This document shows, piece after piece, positions 24,413-32,678 of a stretch of 64,000 bases of DNA; the first letter of the stretch is position 1, and each line of letters opens with the position of its first letter. Under the pieces are notes generated by a model, which had not been told where the DNA came from, ran no database searches, and saw nothing but the letters and a program-made list of their open reading frames with translations. Both the position numbers and the translations under genes were made by a program. The stretch is from Arachidicoccus sp. (GTDB lineage: Bacteria > Bacteroidota > Bacteroidia > Chitinophagales > Chitinophagaceae): positions 1-64,000 of the forward strand of contig JAPWKH010000009.1 in the NCBI GenBank assembly GCA_028283605.1, written 5' to 3'.

Positions 24413-25033
24413 ATGTCAATAACTACACCTCGCTTTAAAACGCTATTTACCGACATTGGTGGCGTTTTATTAAACAATGGCTGGGACAGAAGAAAACGTG
24501 CAGCAGCAGTAGAAAAATTCGGTTTAGATGCGGCAGAAGTGGATGAAAGACATCATCTTACTTTTGATACTTACGAAGAAGGAAAACTTTCTTTGGACGA
24601 ATATTTAGACAGGTTAGTGTTTTACGAAAAAAGAAATTTTACGCCACAGGAGTTTAAAGATTTTATGTTCAAATCGTCGGCAGCATATCCTGAAATGATT
24701 GATTTATATAAATCGCTCAAAGCAAAATATGGCTTTCATATTGCAGTCGTAAGTAATGAAGGAAGAGAACTCAATGATTATCGTATTAAAACTTTCGGAT
24801 TGCACACTTTTGTAGATTTTTTTATTTCATCAAGTTTTGTTCATCTCCGTAAACCTGACATAGATATTTTTAAATTGGCTATTGACATCGCACAAGTTAA
24901 TCCTGATGATGTGCTTTATGTAGATGATAGAGAATTGTTTGTTCAGGTTGCTGAAAAAGCAGGATTACACGGATTGTTACACAGAAATTACGAAGACACA
25001 AAGGATAAGTTGGCTGAATATGGGTGGGAATAA
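24413..25033 (+). CDS. HAD-superfamily phosphatase (subfamily IA)
   Basis: A 206-residue protein. Motif I is FTDIGGVLLNNGW: nucleophile Asp present, second Asp replaced by Gly as in several IA members that include epoxide-hydrolase-like and sugar-phosphate phosphatases. Motif II is VVSNEGREL, motif III lysine is in LRKPDIDIFKLA and motif IV is YVDDRE. The cap domain is helical (about 25-90). Substrate unknown. Its 5' end has a partial duplicate at 23002-23046. Confidence 0.85.
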   Translation: MSITTPRFKTLFTDIGGVLLNNGWDRRKRAAAVEKFGLDAAEVDERHHLTFDTYEEGKLSLDEYLDRLVFYEKRNFTPQEFKDFMFKSSAAYPEMIDLYKSLKAKYGFHIAVVSNEGRELNDYRIKTFGLHTFVDFFISSSFVHLRKPDIDIFKLAIDIAQVNPDDVLYVDDRELFVQVAEKAGLHGLLHRNYEDTKDKLAEYGWE

Positions 25034-25058
25034 TGCATAACGCAAATCGATTAATGTG
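25034..25058 (+). repeat. GCATAACGC-type repeat, left flank of cassette 2
   Basis: GCATAACGCAAATCGATTAA resembles the reverse complement of the downstream flank at 25455-25481 (ATGCGTAACGCG...CAACGATT). Together they form imperfect inverted flanks of the four-helix-bundle gene. Confidence 0.45.
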
Positions 25059-25075
25059 TAACAATAAATCAATTC

Positions 25076-25444
25076 ATGATGGCAAATGATATTTTGAAAG
25101 ATAAAAGTTTTTCTTTTGCATTAAGAATTGTGAAACTACACAAATTCATTTCTAACGAAAAGAAAGAATATATTATTTCGAAGCAAGTTATGCGTTCAGG
25201 TTGTTCAATTGGTGCAAGTATTCGAGAGGCGAAAAATGCAGAGTCAGGCAAAGATTTCATTCATAAATTATCAATAGCTCAAAAGGAATGCGATGAAACA
25301 TTATATTGGCTCGAGCTATTATTTGCCGCGGAATATTTGAATGAAAAGGAGTTTTTATCATTGCAATCGGAAGCAATTGAAATAATTAAAATCGTAAAGA
25401 AAAGCATTATCACAAGAAGAAAAAATCTTGTAATTGAAAAATAA
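25076..25444 (+). CDS. Four-helix-bundle (23S rRNA IVP-like) protein, intact copy
   Basis: A 122-residue, all-helical protein: SFSFALRIVKLHKFISNEKK, YIISKQVMRSGCSIGASIRE, AKNAESGKDFIHKLSIAQKE, ETLYWLELLFAAEYL. The SGxSIGAxIREAxxAxSxxDFIHKLSIA core is the signature of the family found in 23S rRNA intervening sequences and, as relatives (Avd), in diversity-generating retroelements. No reverse transcriptase or template repeat is nearby. Start may be 25076 or 25079. It is the intact paralogue of the frameshifted gene at 10189-10552, and both copies have repeat-rich flanks inside the aromatic run. Confidence 0.85.
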   Translation: MMANDILKDKSFSFALRIVKLHKFISNEKKEYIISKQVMRSGCSIGASIREAKNAESGKDFIHKLSIAQKECDETLYWLELLFAAEYLNEKEFLSLQSEAIEIIKIVKKSIITRRKNLVIEK

Positions 25445-25454
25445 ATTTTGTCCA

Positions 25455-25481
25455 ATCGTTGCGCATTACGCGTTACGCATC
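25455..25481 (+). repeat. GCGCATTACGCGTTACGCAT repeat, right flank of cassette 2
   Basis: AATCGTTGCGCATTACGCG followed by TTACGCAT. It would be translated as RITRYASF if aroC used an upstream start, a false extension like those in tyrA and before GH27. Confidence 0.5.
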
Positions 25482-25494
25482 ATTTATTAAAAAT

Positions 25495-26496
25495 ATGAAC
25501 TCATTAGGACGCTTATATCGCGTAACAATTTTCGGAGAATCGCACGGCGAATGCGTAGGTATTAATATTGACGGCATTCCTGCGGGATTGCCATTGTCTG
25601 TCGAAGATTTTATTGAAGATATGGAACGTCGCAAAGGCGGTAAACAAAAAGGCGCAACACCTCGTCAGGAGGAAGATTTACCTATTTTCAAAAGCGGCAT
25701 TTTCAACGGGCACACAACGGGCGCGCCGGTTACTTTTTTATTTGAAAACAAAAATACAAGATCGGAAGATTATCAAAAACATCGTTCACATCCGCGCCCG
25801 GGACATGCCGATTTTGTAGCGCACCAAAAGTACGGAGGCTTTGAAGACTTTCGTGGCGGTGGACATTTCAGCGCAAGGCTCACAGCCGGAATTGTTGCTG
25901 CGGGAGTAATTGCGAAGAAATTATTGGGCAATAAAATTTCTGTACGCGCAGAAGTTACGGAGATTGGTGGCGATAAAGATTTGGAAAGAGGATTGCAAAA
26001 AGCAATTGAGAAAAAAGACAGCGTTGGAGGTATTATTGAGTGCCGCGTAAACGGATTGCCAATTGGACTTGGCGAACCATTTTTTGATAGTGTGGAATCG
26101 GCTTTGGCACATGTTGCTTTTGCCATCCCGGCTGTGAAAGGAGTGGAGTTTGGTTCAGGATTTGCAGCTGCTAAAATGTATGGTTTGGAACACAATGATG
26201 CCATAGAAAATGCGGAAGGAAAAACAAAAACCAATCATGCCGGCGGCATTGTTGGCGGCATTACGAACGGAAACGAATTGGTGTACAGAATCGCTGTAAA
26301 GCCCACCTCATCAACGCCGCAGCCACAACAAACTTGGAATTGGGATAAAAATATTGTTGATGAATTTTCCGTAAAAGGCCGCCACGATTTGTGTGTTGCC
26401 TTACGCGCTCCGGTTATTCTCGAAGCAATGACGGCCATTGTTTTGGCAGATTTTATGATGCTTGAAAATAAGATTGAGCGAATCTATACTTTTTAA
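25495..26496 (+). CDS. aroC: Chorismate synthase
   Basis: Last step of the shikimate pathway, EPSP to chorismate, needing reduced FMN. The 333-residue protein shows the family signatures GESHGECVGINIDGIPAGLP, RRKGGKQKG, HSHPRPGHADFVAHQKYG-type signature 2 (RSHPRPGHADFV) and GRHDLCVALRAPVILEAM. I start at MNSLGRLYRV (25495), the normal family N-terminus; the upstream in-frame start adds only repeat-derived residues. Its TAA overlaps the TAA of the convergent MpaB-like gene (TTAA, 26493-26496), closing the aromatic run. Confidence 0.96.
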   Translation: MNSLGRLYRVTIFGESHGECVGINIDGIPAGLPLSVEDFIEDMERRKGGKQKGATPRQEEDLPIFKSGIFNGHTTGAPVTFLFENKNTRSEDYQKHRSHPRPGHADFVAHQKYGGFEDFRGGGHFSARLTAGIVAAGVIAKKLLGNKISVRAEVTEIGGDKDLERGLQKAIEKKDSVGGIIECRVNGLPIGLGEPFFDSVESALAHVAFAIPAVKGVEFGSGFAAAKMYGLEHNDAIENAEGKTKTNHAGGIVGGITNGNELVYRIAVKPTSSTPQPQQTWNWDKNIVDEFSVKGRHDLCVALRAPVILEAMTAIVLADFMMLENKIERIYTF

Positions 26497-27701
26497 TGCT
26501 GAGCGTTTCCTTTTATATTTTGTAAATAAATATTTCTGATAAGCTCGTGTAATTTTCTTCCTTCTGCAACTAACTTGTCATAGTGCTTTTTCTTTTGAAT
26601 ATGTTTACTGTCATATTTATTTTTCAAAATATTCATGTAAGCTATTTTGCCTGTTATCGTGGTATCAAGCCCTAATAAATCGCATGAATAATCACCCAGC
26701 AGAAAATGATTATAATACAAATGTATTTCCCGCATCATTTTCTTTCCAATCTTTGATTTCGGGTGATATGCAATCAAAGGCTCTTCTTGTAAAGCGTACG
26801 CTAAAGAAAGCGAATCCTCATCACCATTCGCTTGTGTCATCGTCCAGTAATATAATGCTTCAATGGCTTCTTCTTCCGTATTCGGCAATATTGTTAATGG
26901 AATGCCTAATAAATTGCCTACATATTTCCACAATTTAAGAATCCCTAATATTTCTTCGTTTAATAATTTCATTCCCATTCTTTGCAGCCCGACTATATAC
27001 ACCAAAGAAAAACCAAGATTAGTTGCAAGCATATCCCACGTATTTAAAGGATAGCCCCATTTATTTATGTCCCAATCTGTATGAGCTAAAATATTCGTAC
27101 GTGCAAAAGCATGAATCAGCCTTATTTTCACAATACTGATAAATCCTATATTGCCATATTTCAATGCATCATTACCTGTGATATTAACCCAAAATTCAAC
27201 CGTTTCGGATATTCGTTTTACAGCGCCTTTTTTCAAAGCTCCGGTATAAATTAAGGGCTTATTAATAGCAGCAGATTCATAGCCGCCCATAAGGCAATAA
27301 TCACGCAGAACAATTAATCCGGATATTGCGCTGCGTTGGCTTAGCAAAATTCCATGTTGTATTTGTTCCATATCAAATTCGGCAGCCATTGATTTCATTG
27401 TCCGGATGAATTTATCCAGTAAATTATATGACGGATCTTTTGTATCAAGCGATCTTTCAAAATATTTATCTATTAATTTTTGCCCTTCGGTAAATCCTAT
27501 TTTTTTGTGTATTTGTTCAATAATATTATCGGCTTCTTTGTCATAATCAAACAGATAAGGGACAAAATGCTCTGCATTTTTTATGTCGGGTACAGAACCA
27601 ATTTTTTTTAATAATTCCACACCGATTCCCTTTTGCCAATAATGTGCAAATGATGACCGGTTAATCTGATAACGCCACGGATAAATTGTTGGTTCACTCA
27701 C
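26493..27701 (-). CDS. MpaB-like oxygenase (DUF2236)
   Basis: A 402-residue protein of the MpaB/latex-clearing-protein-like family (DUF2236), haem-type oxygenases of varied substrates. Seen are GLIVLRDYCLMGGYES, the conserved arginine-histidine segment VKIRLIHAFAR, and TWDMLATNLGFSLVYIVGLQRMG followed by a second helical block. No signal peptide, so probably cytoplasmic. The substrate is unknown. It is convergent with aroC and divergent from the GNAT gene. Confidence 0.75.
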   Translation of the reverse strand: MSEPTIYPWRYQINRSSFAHYWQKGIGVELLKKIGSVPDIKNAEHFVPYLFDYDKEADNIIEQIHKKIGFTEGQKLIDKYFERSLDTKDPSYNLLDKFIRTMKSMAAEFDMEQIQHGILLSQRSAISGLIVLRDYCLMGGYESAAINKPLIYTGALKKGAVKRISETVEFWVNITGNDALKYGNIGFISIVKIRLIHAFARTNILAHTDWDINKWGYPLNTWDMLATNLGFSLVYIVGLQRMGMKLLNEEILGILKLWKYVGNLLGIPLTILPNTEEEAIEALYYWTMTQANGDEDSLSLAYALQEEPLIAYHPKSKIGKKMMREIHLYYNHFLLGDYSCDLLGLDTTITGKIAYMNILKNKYDSKHIQKKKHYDKLVAEGRKLHELIRNIYLQNIKGNAQH

Positions 27702-27796
27702 TTTTAAGATGTCTTATAAGATGCAAAAATATTTTACAATTTATAAATACTGATTTGATTTTGTATAATTTGCAGTACATTATCAAAATACATCTT

Positions 27797-28282
27797 ATGA
27801 TCTATGAGGCTTCGGATAATGATATTTCCGTTATTCGCAATATCGCAAAAATTACTTGGCCACAAACGTATGGGAAAATTTTATCCAGTGAACAAATTGA
27901 TTACATGCTGGAACTTATTTATTCGCAAAAGTCTTTAGAGCGGCAATTCAAAGACGGGCATAGATTTTACATATTAAAAGAATTCGATGAAGCAGTTGGT
28001 TTTATTGATATTCAAAAGGTTTCAGGGAATATATCCAAACTCCATAAAATTTATTTATTGCCAAAAGTCCAAGGCTTGGGTTATGGTCAGATGTTGATAA
28101 ACTATGCTTTTGATAAAGCGCTTGAAAATGGAACGCCAATATTGCAATTAAATGCGAACAGATACAATACTGCATTGAATTTTTATAAAAAAAATGGATT
28201 TAAAATTATAGATGAAACAGATATTGCTATCGGGAATAATTATTTCATGAACGATTATGTTATGGAAAAAATTATTGAATAA
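27797..28282 (+). CDS. GNAT-family N-acetyltransferase
   Basis: A 161-residue acetyltransferase. It has a typical start (MIYEASDNDISVIRNIA), the acetyl-CoA loop LPKVQGLGYGQMLINYA (Q/R-x-x-G-x-G/A) and the C-terminal ALNFYKKNGFKIID. Start at 27797 chosen because upstream codons are not family-like. It lies 27 bases before the helicase gene and may be co-transcribed. The acceptor is unknown. Confidence 0.85.
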   Translation: MIYEASDNDISVIRNIAKITWPQTYGKILSSEQIDYMLELIYSQKSLERQFKDGHRFYILKEFDEAVGFIDIQKVSGNISKLHKIYLLPKVQGLGYGQMLINYAFDKALENGTPILQLNANRYNTALNFYKKNGFKIIDETDIAIGNNYFMNDYVMEKIIE

Positions 28283-28309
28283 AACTACAGCGACGCAGGA
28301 ATATATTTT

Positions 28310-31300
28310 ATGAATAATAAAGAACAAATAGAAAAATTTCAAGAGGCATATAACGCTTTGAATGATGAACAAAAATCTGCTGTTGATACCATCGATGGTC
28401 CGGTAATGGTAATTGCCGGTCCGGGAACAGGAAAAACACAAATTCTTTCAGCACGCATTGGAAATATTTTGTTGAAGACAGATACTTTGCCGGAAAATAT
28501 TTTGTGTCTTACTTATACCGATTCCGGCGTGGTTGCTATGCGCAAACGCCTGAAATCATTTATCGCCGCAGATGCTTACAAAGTCAATATTTATACATTT
28601 CATGCTTTTTGCAATGATATTATTCAGGATAATCTTTCCTATTTCGAAAAAACTTCGCTTGATCCTATTTCCGATTTGGAGAGTATCGAATTGTTTAAAG
28701 AGCTGATAGATGGTTTAGAAAAAGGAAATCCTTTAAAGCGCTATCGCGGCGATGTTTATTTTGAAATAAATAATCTCCGCACATTGTTCAGCGCGATGAA
28801 ACGTGAAGGCTGGAAGGCGGATTTGATCGAAAATAAGATATATGAATTTATAGATCTTGTAGAAGAATGCGATAAAGAATCTGAATATTATTCCAAGTAT
28901 AAATATTCCAAAAAAACAAAAGATAAAAATCCGGGCGATCTCAAACCGGCTTTTGATGATCTTTTGGAACGTATGGATAAACTGCGTGCTGCTGTTCGCC
29001 TTTTCGATAAATATCAAAGTCTCATGCAGCGGCGCAACCGGTACGACTTTGATGATATGATTAATTGGGTGTTGAATGCTTTCAATGAAAATCCCGTATT
29101 GCTTGCGCGTTATCAGGAGCAGTTTCAATATATTTTAGTAGATGAATATCAGGATACAAGTGGCACGCAAAATGCCTTAGTGCAAATTCTTATCAATTAT
29201 TGGGACAAGCCGAATGTATTTGTTGTGGGCGATGATGATCAAAGCATCTATCGCTTTCAGGGAGCAAACGTTGAAAACATGATTGATTTTTCAGATAAGC
29301 TGCGCAATGATTTAAAAACAATTATTCTTACTAAAAATTACCGATCTGTTCAGCCTGTTTTGGATTTGGCGAAGTCTCTGATTGATTTTAATAATGAACG
29401 CTTAGTTAATAAAATTCCTGAACTCAGCAAAGATCTTCGCGCTGAAAATGAAAGAATAAACCTTTTAAAAATTAAGCCTGAATTATTGCAATATGATACC
29501 ATGTTCGATGAAATGATTGGTATTGCGCAAAGTGTTGAAACCCTTATAGGCAAAGGCGTTGAGCCCGGTCGCATTGCAGTTATTTATAAAGAACATAAAT
29601 ACGGCGAATCACTTGCGAAAATTTTCCGTCAAAAAAATATTCCTTTTTATGCCAAGAAAACAGAGAATGTTTTCTTCACGGTTTTCGGAAGGAAGTTGCT
29701 GCAAATTCTTGAATACCTGAATGCGGAACATGATACACCTTACGGCGGTGATGAAATGCTGTTCGAAATATTACACTACGATTGGTTCGGTATACCGCCG
29801 ATAGAAATTGCAAAACTGACTGTTGAAGTTGCGGAAAGGCAGTTCGGAAAAAATCCTACATCTTTAAGAAAATTATTGTTTGATAAAACGCATCATTATC
29901 AGCAAGACTTATTTTCCATAACGCCGCATAAAGGATTGCTGTTTGCAAGCGATGCGCTGGAATCCTTAATTGGCGCAGTTTCCAACTATACCTTGCAGCA
30001 ACTGTTTGAGCAGATCATTATCAGGATGAACTTACTTAATTACATAATGAACAGCCCGGAAAAATTTGATCTGTTAAAAATACTTACTTCTTTCTTCGAT
30101 TTTATCAAGGAAGAAACTGCGCGCAATCCATCCCTTGATCTTAAGCAGCTAATGAAGATAATATCATTAATGAAAGATGAAAATATTGCTATTCCGATAA
30201 TTGATATTAGCGGCTCGGAAAAAGGCGTGAATCTTTTAACGGCTCATGGTTCCAAAGGATTGGAATTTCAATATGTATTTTTTGCCGGATGTGTTTCTTC
30301 TGTTTGGGAGAAGAAAAGAAATCCGAATAAAGGTTATGCGCTTCCGGATACATTGTTTGTTTCCGTCGCCAAGGAAAAAGAACTGGAAGAATTGCGCCGC
30401 TTATTTTATGTAGCTGTAACACGCGCTGAGCAATATTTGTATATTTCCTATTATCGTTTTAATACAAAAAACAAAGATGAAGAACCTACTCGTTTTATAG
30501 CTGAAATACAGGAGCGGCAAGCCTTTGAGCCGGAGCATATAATTATTTCCCCCGATGTAAAAGCAACCTATCAGCTGCTTGAATTTACTCAACAGCAAGC
30601 GCCGGAACTTCGTAAAATAGAATCTGACTTAATAGATGCTACGCTGGATAAATTTACATTAAGCGTTACCGCTTTGAACAACTTTTTAAAGTGCCCGCTT
30701 AATTTTTATTACAATCAAATATTACGCATTCCTGCGGCTAAAAGCGAGTCGCTTGTTTTTGGATCAGCTGTGCATTTTGCTTTGGAAAAATTGTTTTCAA
30801 AAATGTTGTTGAACAATAAAAATTTTCCTGAGGAAGAAACATTTATAAAAGATTTTGAATGGTATATGAAGCGCCATCGTGAAAATTTTTTACATGAAGA
30901 TTTTGAGAGAAGAATGGGATACGGCCAGGATATATTGGCATCTTATTATGAAAAATATATTGCTTCATGGAATAAAATTGTTGTGGTGGAAAGAATGATA
31001 AAAAATGTAATTGTAAATAATGTGCCGATAAAAGGAAAGCTGGATAAGCTGGAATTTGATGGCAAATATGTAAATGTAGTTGATTATAAAACAGGCGATT
31101 TTGAGAAAGCCAAAGACAAACTGAAATTCCCCGATGAAAAAAATCCTTCAGGAGGAGATTACTGGCGGCAAGCGGTGTTTTATAAAATTTTATTGGACAA
31201 TGCAAACACTGACTGGCAAGCGGTTTCAACAGAATTTGATTTTATAGAACCGGACAAAAATAAAATTTATCACAAAGCAAAAATTGTTGTTGCGCAGCAG

Positions 31301-31456
31301 GATGTAGAAATTGTAAAAGACCAGATTACAGATACGTGGGAAAAAATTCAAAACAAAGAATTTTACATTGGCTGCGGTAAGGAAGATTGCGATTATTGCA
31401 ATTTTGTAAAAGATAATAAACTGTATACTGCTTTACATGATGTGGAAGAAGATTGA
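28310..31456 (+). CDS. UvrD/PcrA-type helicase fused to PD-(D/E)XK nuclease
   Basis: A 1048-residue superfamily 1A helicase: Q motif and Walker A (NDEQKSAVDT, AGPGTGKTQIL), LCLTYTDSGVVAMRKRL, DEYQDTS, VGDDDQSIYRFQGAN, LLTAHGSKGLEFQYVF and FYVAVTRAEQYLYIS. The last 260 residues are a RecB-like nuclease: LNNFLKCPLNFYYN, FGSAVHFALEKLF, GKLDKLEF and VVDYKTGDF. Four cysteines (the one in FLKCP plus C-x4-C-x2-C in GCGKEDCDYC) match the iron-sulfur staple of AddB/Cas4-type nucleases. It probably processes DNA ends in repair as a single-chain AddAB-like enzyme. Confidence 0.9.
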   Translation: MNNKEQIEKFQEAYNALNDEQKSAVDTIDGPVMVIAGPGTGKTQILSARIGNILLKTDTLPENILCLTYTDSGVVAMRKRLKSFIAADAYKVNIYTFHAFCNDIIQDNLSYFEKTSLDPISDLESIELFKELIDGLEKGNPLKRYRGDVYFEINNLRTLFSAMKREGWKADLIENKIYEFIDLVEECDKESEYYSKYKYSKKTKDKNPGDLKPAFDDLLERMDKLRAAVRLFDKYQSLMQRRNRYDFDDMINWVLNAFNENPVLLARYQEQFQYILVDEYQDTSGTQNALVQILINYWDKPNVFVVGDDDQSIYRFQGANVENMIDFSDKLRNDLKTIILTKNYRSVQPVLDLAKSLIDFNNERLVNKIPELSKDLRAENERINLLKIKPELLQYDTMFDEMIGIAQSVETLIGKGVEPGRIAVIYKEHKYGESLAKIFRQKNIPFYAKKTENVFFTVFGRKLLQILEYLNAEHDTPYGGDEMLFEILHYDWFGIPPIEIAKLTVEVAERQFGKNPTSLRKLLFDKTHHYQQDLFSITPHKGLLFASDALESLIGAVSNYTLQQLFEQIIIRMNLLNYIMNSPEKFDLLKILTSFFDFIKEETARNPSLDLKQLMKIISLMKDENIAIPIIDISGSEKGVNLLTAHGSKGLEFQYVFFAGCVSSVWEKKRNPNKGYALPDTLFVSVAKEKELEELRRLFYVAVTRAEQYLYISYYRFNTKNKDEEPTRFIAEIQERQAFEPEHIIISPDVKATYQLLEFTQQQAPELRKIESDLIDATLDKFTLSVTALNNFLKCPLNFYYNQILRIPAAKSESLVFGSAVHFALEKLFSKMLLNNKNFPEEETFIKDFEWYMKRHRENFLHEDFERRMGYGQDILASYYEKYIASWNKIVVVERMIKNVIVNNVPIKGKLDKLEFDGKYVNVVDYKTGDFEKAKDKLKFPDEKNPSGGDYWRQAVFYKILLDNANTDWQAVSTEFDFIEPDKNKIYHKAKIVVAQQDVEIVKDQITDTWEKIQNKEFYIGCGKEDCDYCNFVKDNKLYTALHDVEED

Positions 31457-31472
31457 GGAAATGTATAAATGA

Positions 31473-32651
31473 TTATTTTCCTTTCACCGAAATCTTCCAA
31501 CTTATAATGCATACAACCATTGCTGCGCAAACCCAAAGCAGCATTTGCCAGCAAACCAATGACCAGCCGCCGGCAGCCCAGCATTTAACCCCAACCCATG
31601 TGCCTATTGCGCCGCCCATGAACATCAGCGTCATGTACATTGTATTAATGCGGCTGTTGGCAGTTTCATCCAGTGAATAAACTTGCGCAATGTTACTTAT
31701 CTGTGTGGCTTGTACACCGATATCCATCAAAAGAGTTGTAAAAATAAAAGCAATGATGGAAGAAGGGAACAGCTGTACGAGCAATATGCTTATGATAATA
31801 ATGGATACAGAGAATAATTGATTTTTTGCGGGATTGCCTTTATCTGCCAGCTTTCCGAATACGGGCGTAACCAATGCACCGCCGATGGCGAGCACACCGA
31901 AAAGCCCGATGGTATCACTTTTGTAATGAAACGGAGCGGAAGATAAATGAAAAGTAAGGGTTGTCCAAAAAGAGAAAAAAGCGCCATACATAAAAATTGC
32001 CAGCAATGAAATCCTCCGCAATAATGAAAACCTTTTTATTTGCAAAACCGTAGAAGACAATAGAGATATGTAGTTGCCTTTATATTGTGGCGCCAAGCCG
32101 GGTAATTGAAAACTTATCATGCAGGTAGTAATTACCAGTAAACCTGCAGAGATGAGATAAACATGCTGCCACGAAAACCATTCTGTAATATACCCGCTAA
32201 ATATACGCGCACCTAAAATTCCTATCAGCAATCCTGTAAATACAATACCAACATTCTTTCCTTTATTGTTTACTGACATTGATGCAGCCATAGGAAGAAT
32301 TACCTGCGTTGCACTTGCCAACATTCCTATCACTAAACTCAAAATATATAAAGGCGCTTTTGTGTGAACAAGGCTAATGCCTACAAGTGTTACAATCAAA
32401 CATAGTTGCAATACAATTATCAATTTTTTTCTATCCATTCTATCACCCAAGGGCGTAAGAAAAAATAACCCTAAGCCATAACCCGCTTGTGATAATACGG
32501 GTAAATTCCCGGCCTCTTTATCAGTAAGATGTACATCATTGGCAATAGCCGATAATATTGGCTGATTGTAATAAATATTTGCTACGCATATACCCGCAGC
32601 TATAGACATTGTGATTAACTGTGATTTTGTAATTCCCTGATTGGTGTTCAT
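31473..32651 (-). CDS. MFS transporter
   Basis: A 392-residue major facilitator with about 12 membrane segments. It begins ITMSIAAGICVANIYYNQPIL and has the loop 2-3 motif LTPLGDRMDRKKLIIVLQ; a central loop follows FQLPGLAPQYKGN. It resembles sugar or drug efflux/uptake permeases of the YgaY/AraJ type. As last gene of a GH2-GH29-MFS minus-strand group, it may carry the released monosaccharide. The substrate is inferred from context only. Confidence 0.85.
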   Translation of the reverse strand: MNTNQGITKSQLITMSIAAGICVANIYYNQPILSAIANDVHLTDKEAGNLPVLSQAGYGLGLFFLTPLGDRMDRKKLIIVLQLCLIVTLVGISLVHTKAPLYILSLVIGMLASATQVILPMAASMSVNNKGKNVGIVFTGLLIGILGARIFSGYITEWFSWQHVYLISAGLLVITTCMISFQLPGLAPQYKGNYISLLSSTVLQIKRFSLLRRISLLAIFMYGAFFSFWTTLTFHLSSAPFHYKSDTIGLFGVLAIGGALVTPVFGKLADKGNPAKNQLFSVSIIIISILLVQLFPSSIIAFIFTTLLMDIGVQATQISNIAQVYSLDETANSRINTMYMTLMFMGGAIGTWVGVKCWAAGGWSLVCWQMLLWVCAAMVVCIISWKISVKGK

Positions 32652-32678
32652 TGTTCTAAAATAAGAAATCTGCTTGAA

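Noticed and set aside
25076-25444. A diversity-generating retroelement, suggested by the Avd-like four-helix-bundle protein
   Set aside because: No reverse transcriptase, template repeat or variable C-type lectin target is present near either copy.
25773-26234. A 153-codon minus-strand frame inside aroC
   Set aside because: It lies wholly within the chorismate synthase coding sequence on the opposite strand and its composition (Pro/Ser/Thr-rich) is that of a shadow frame.
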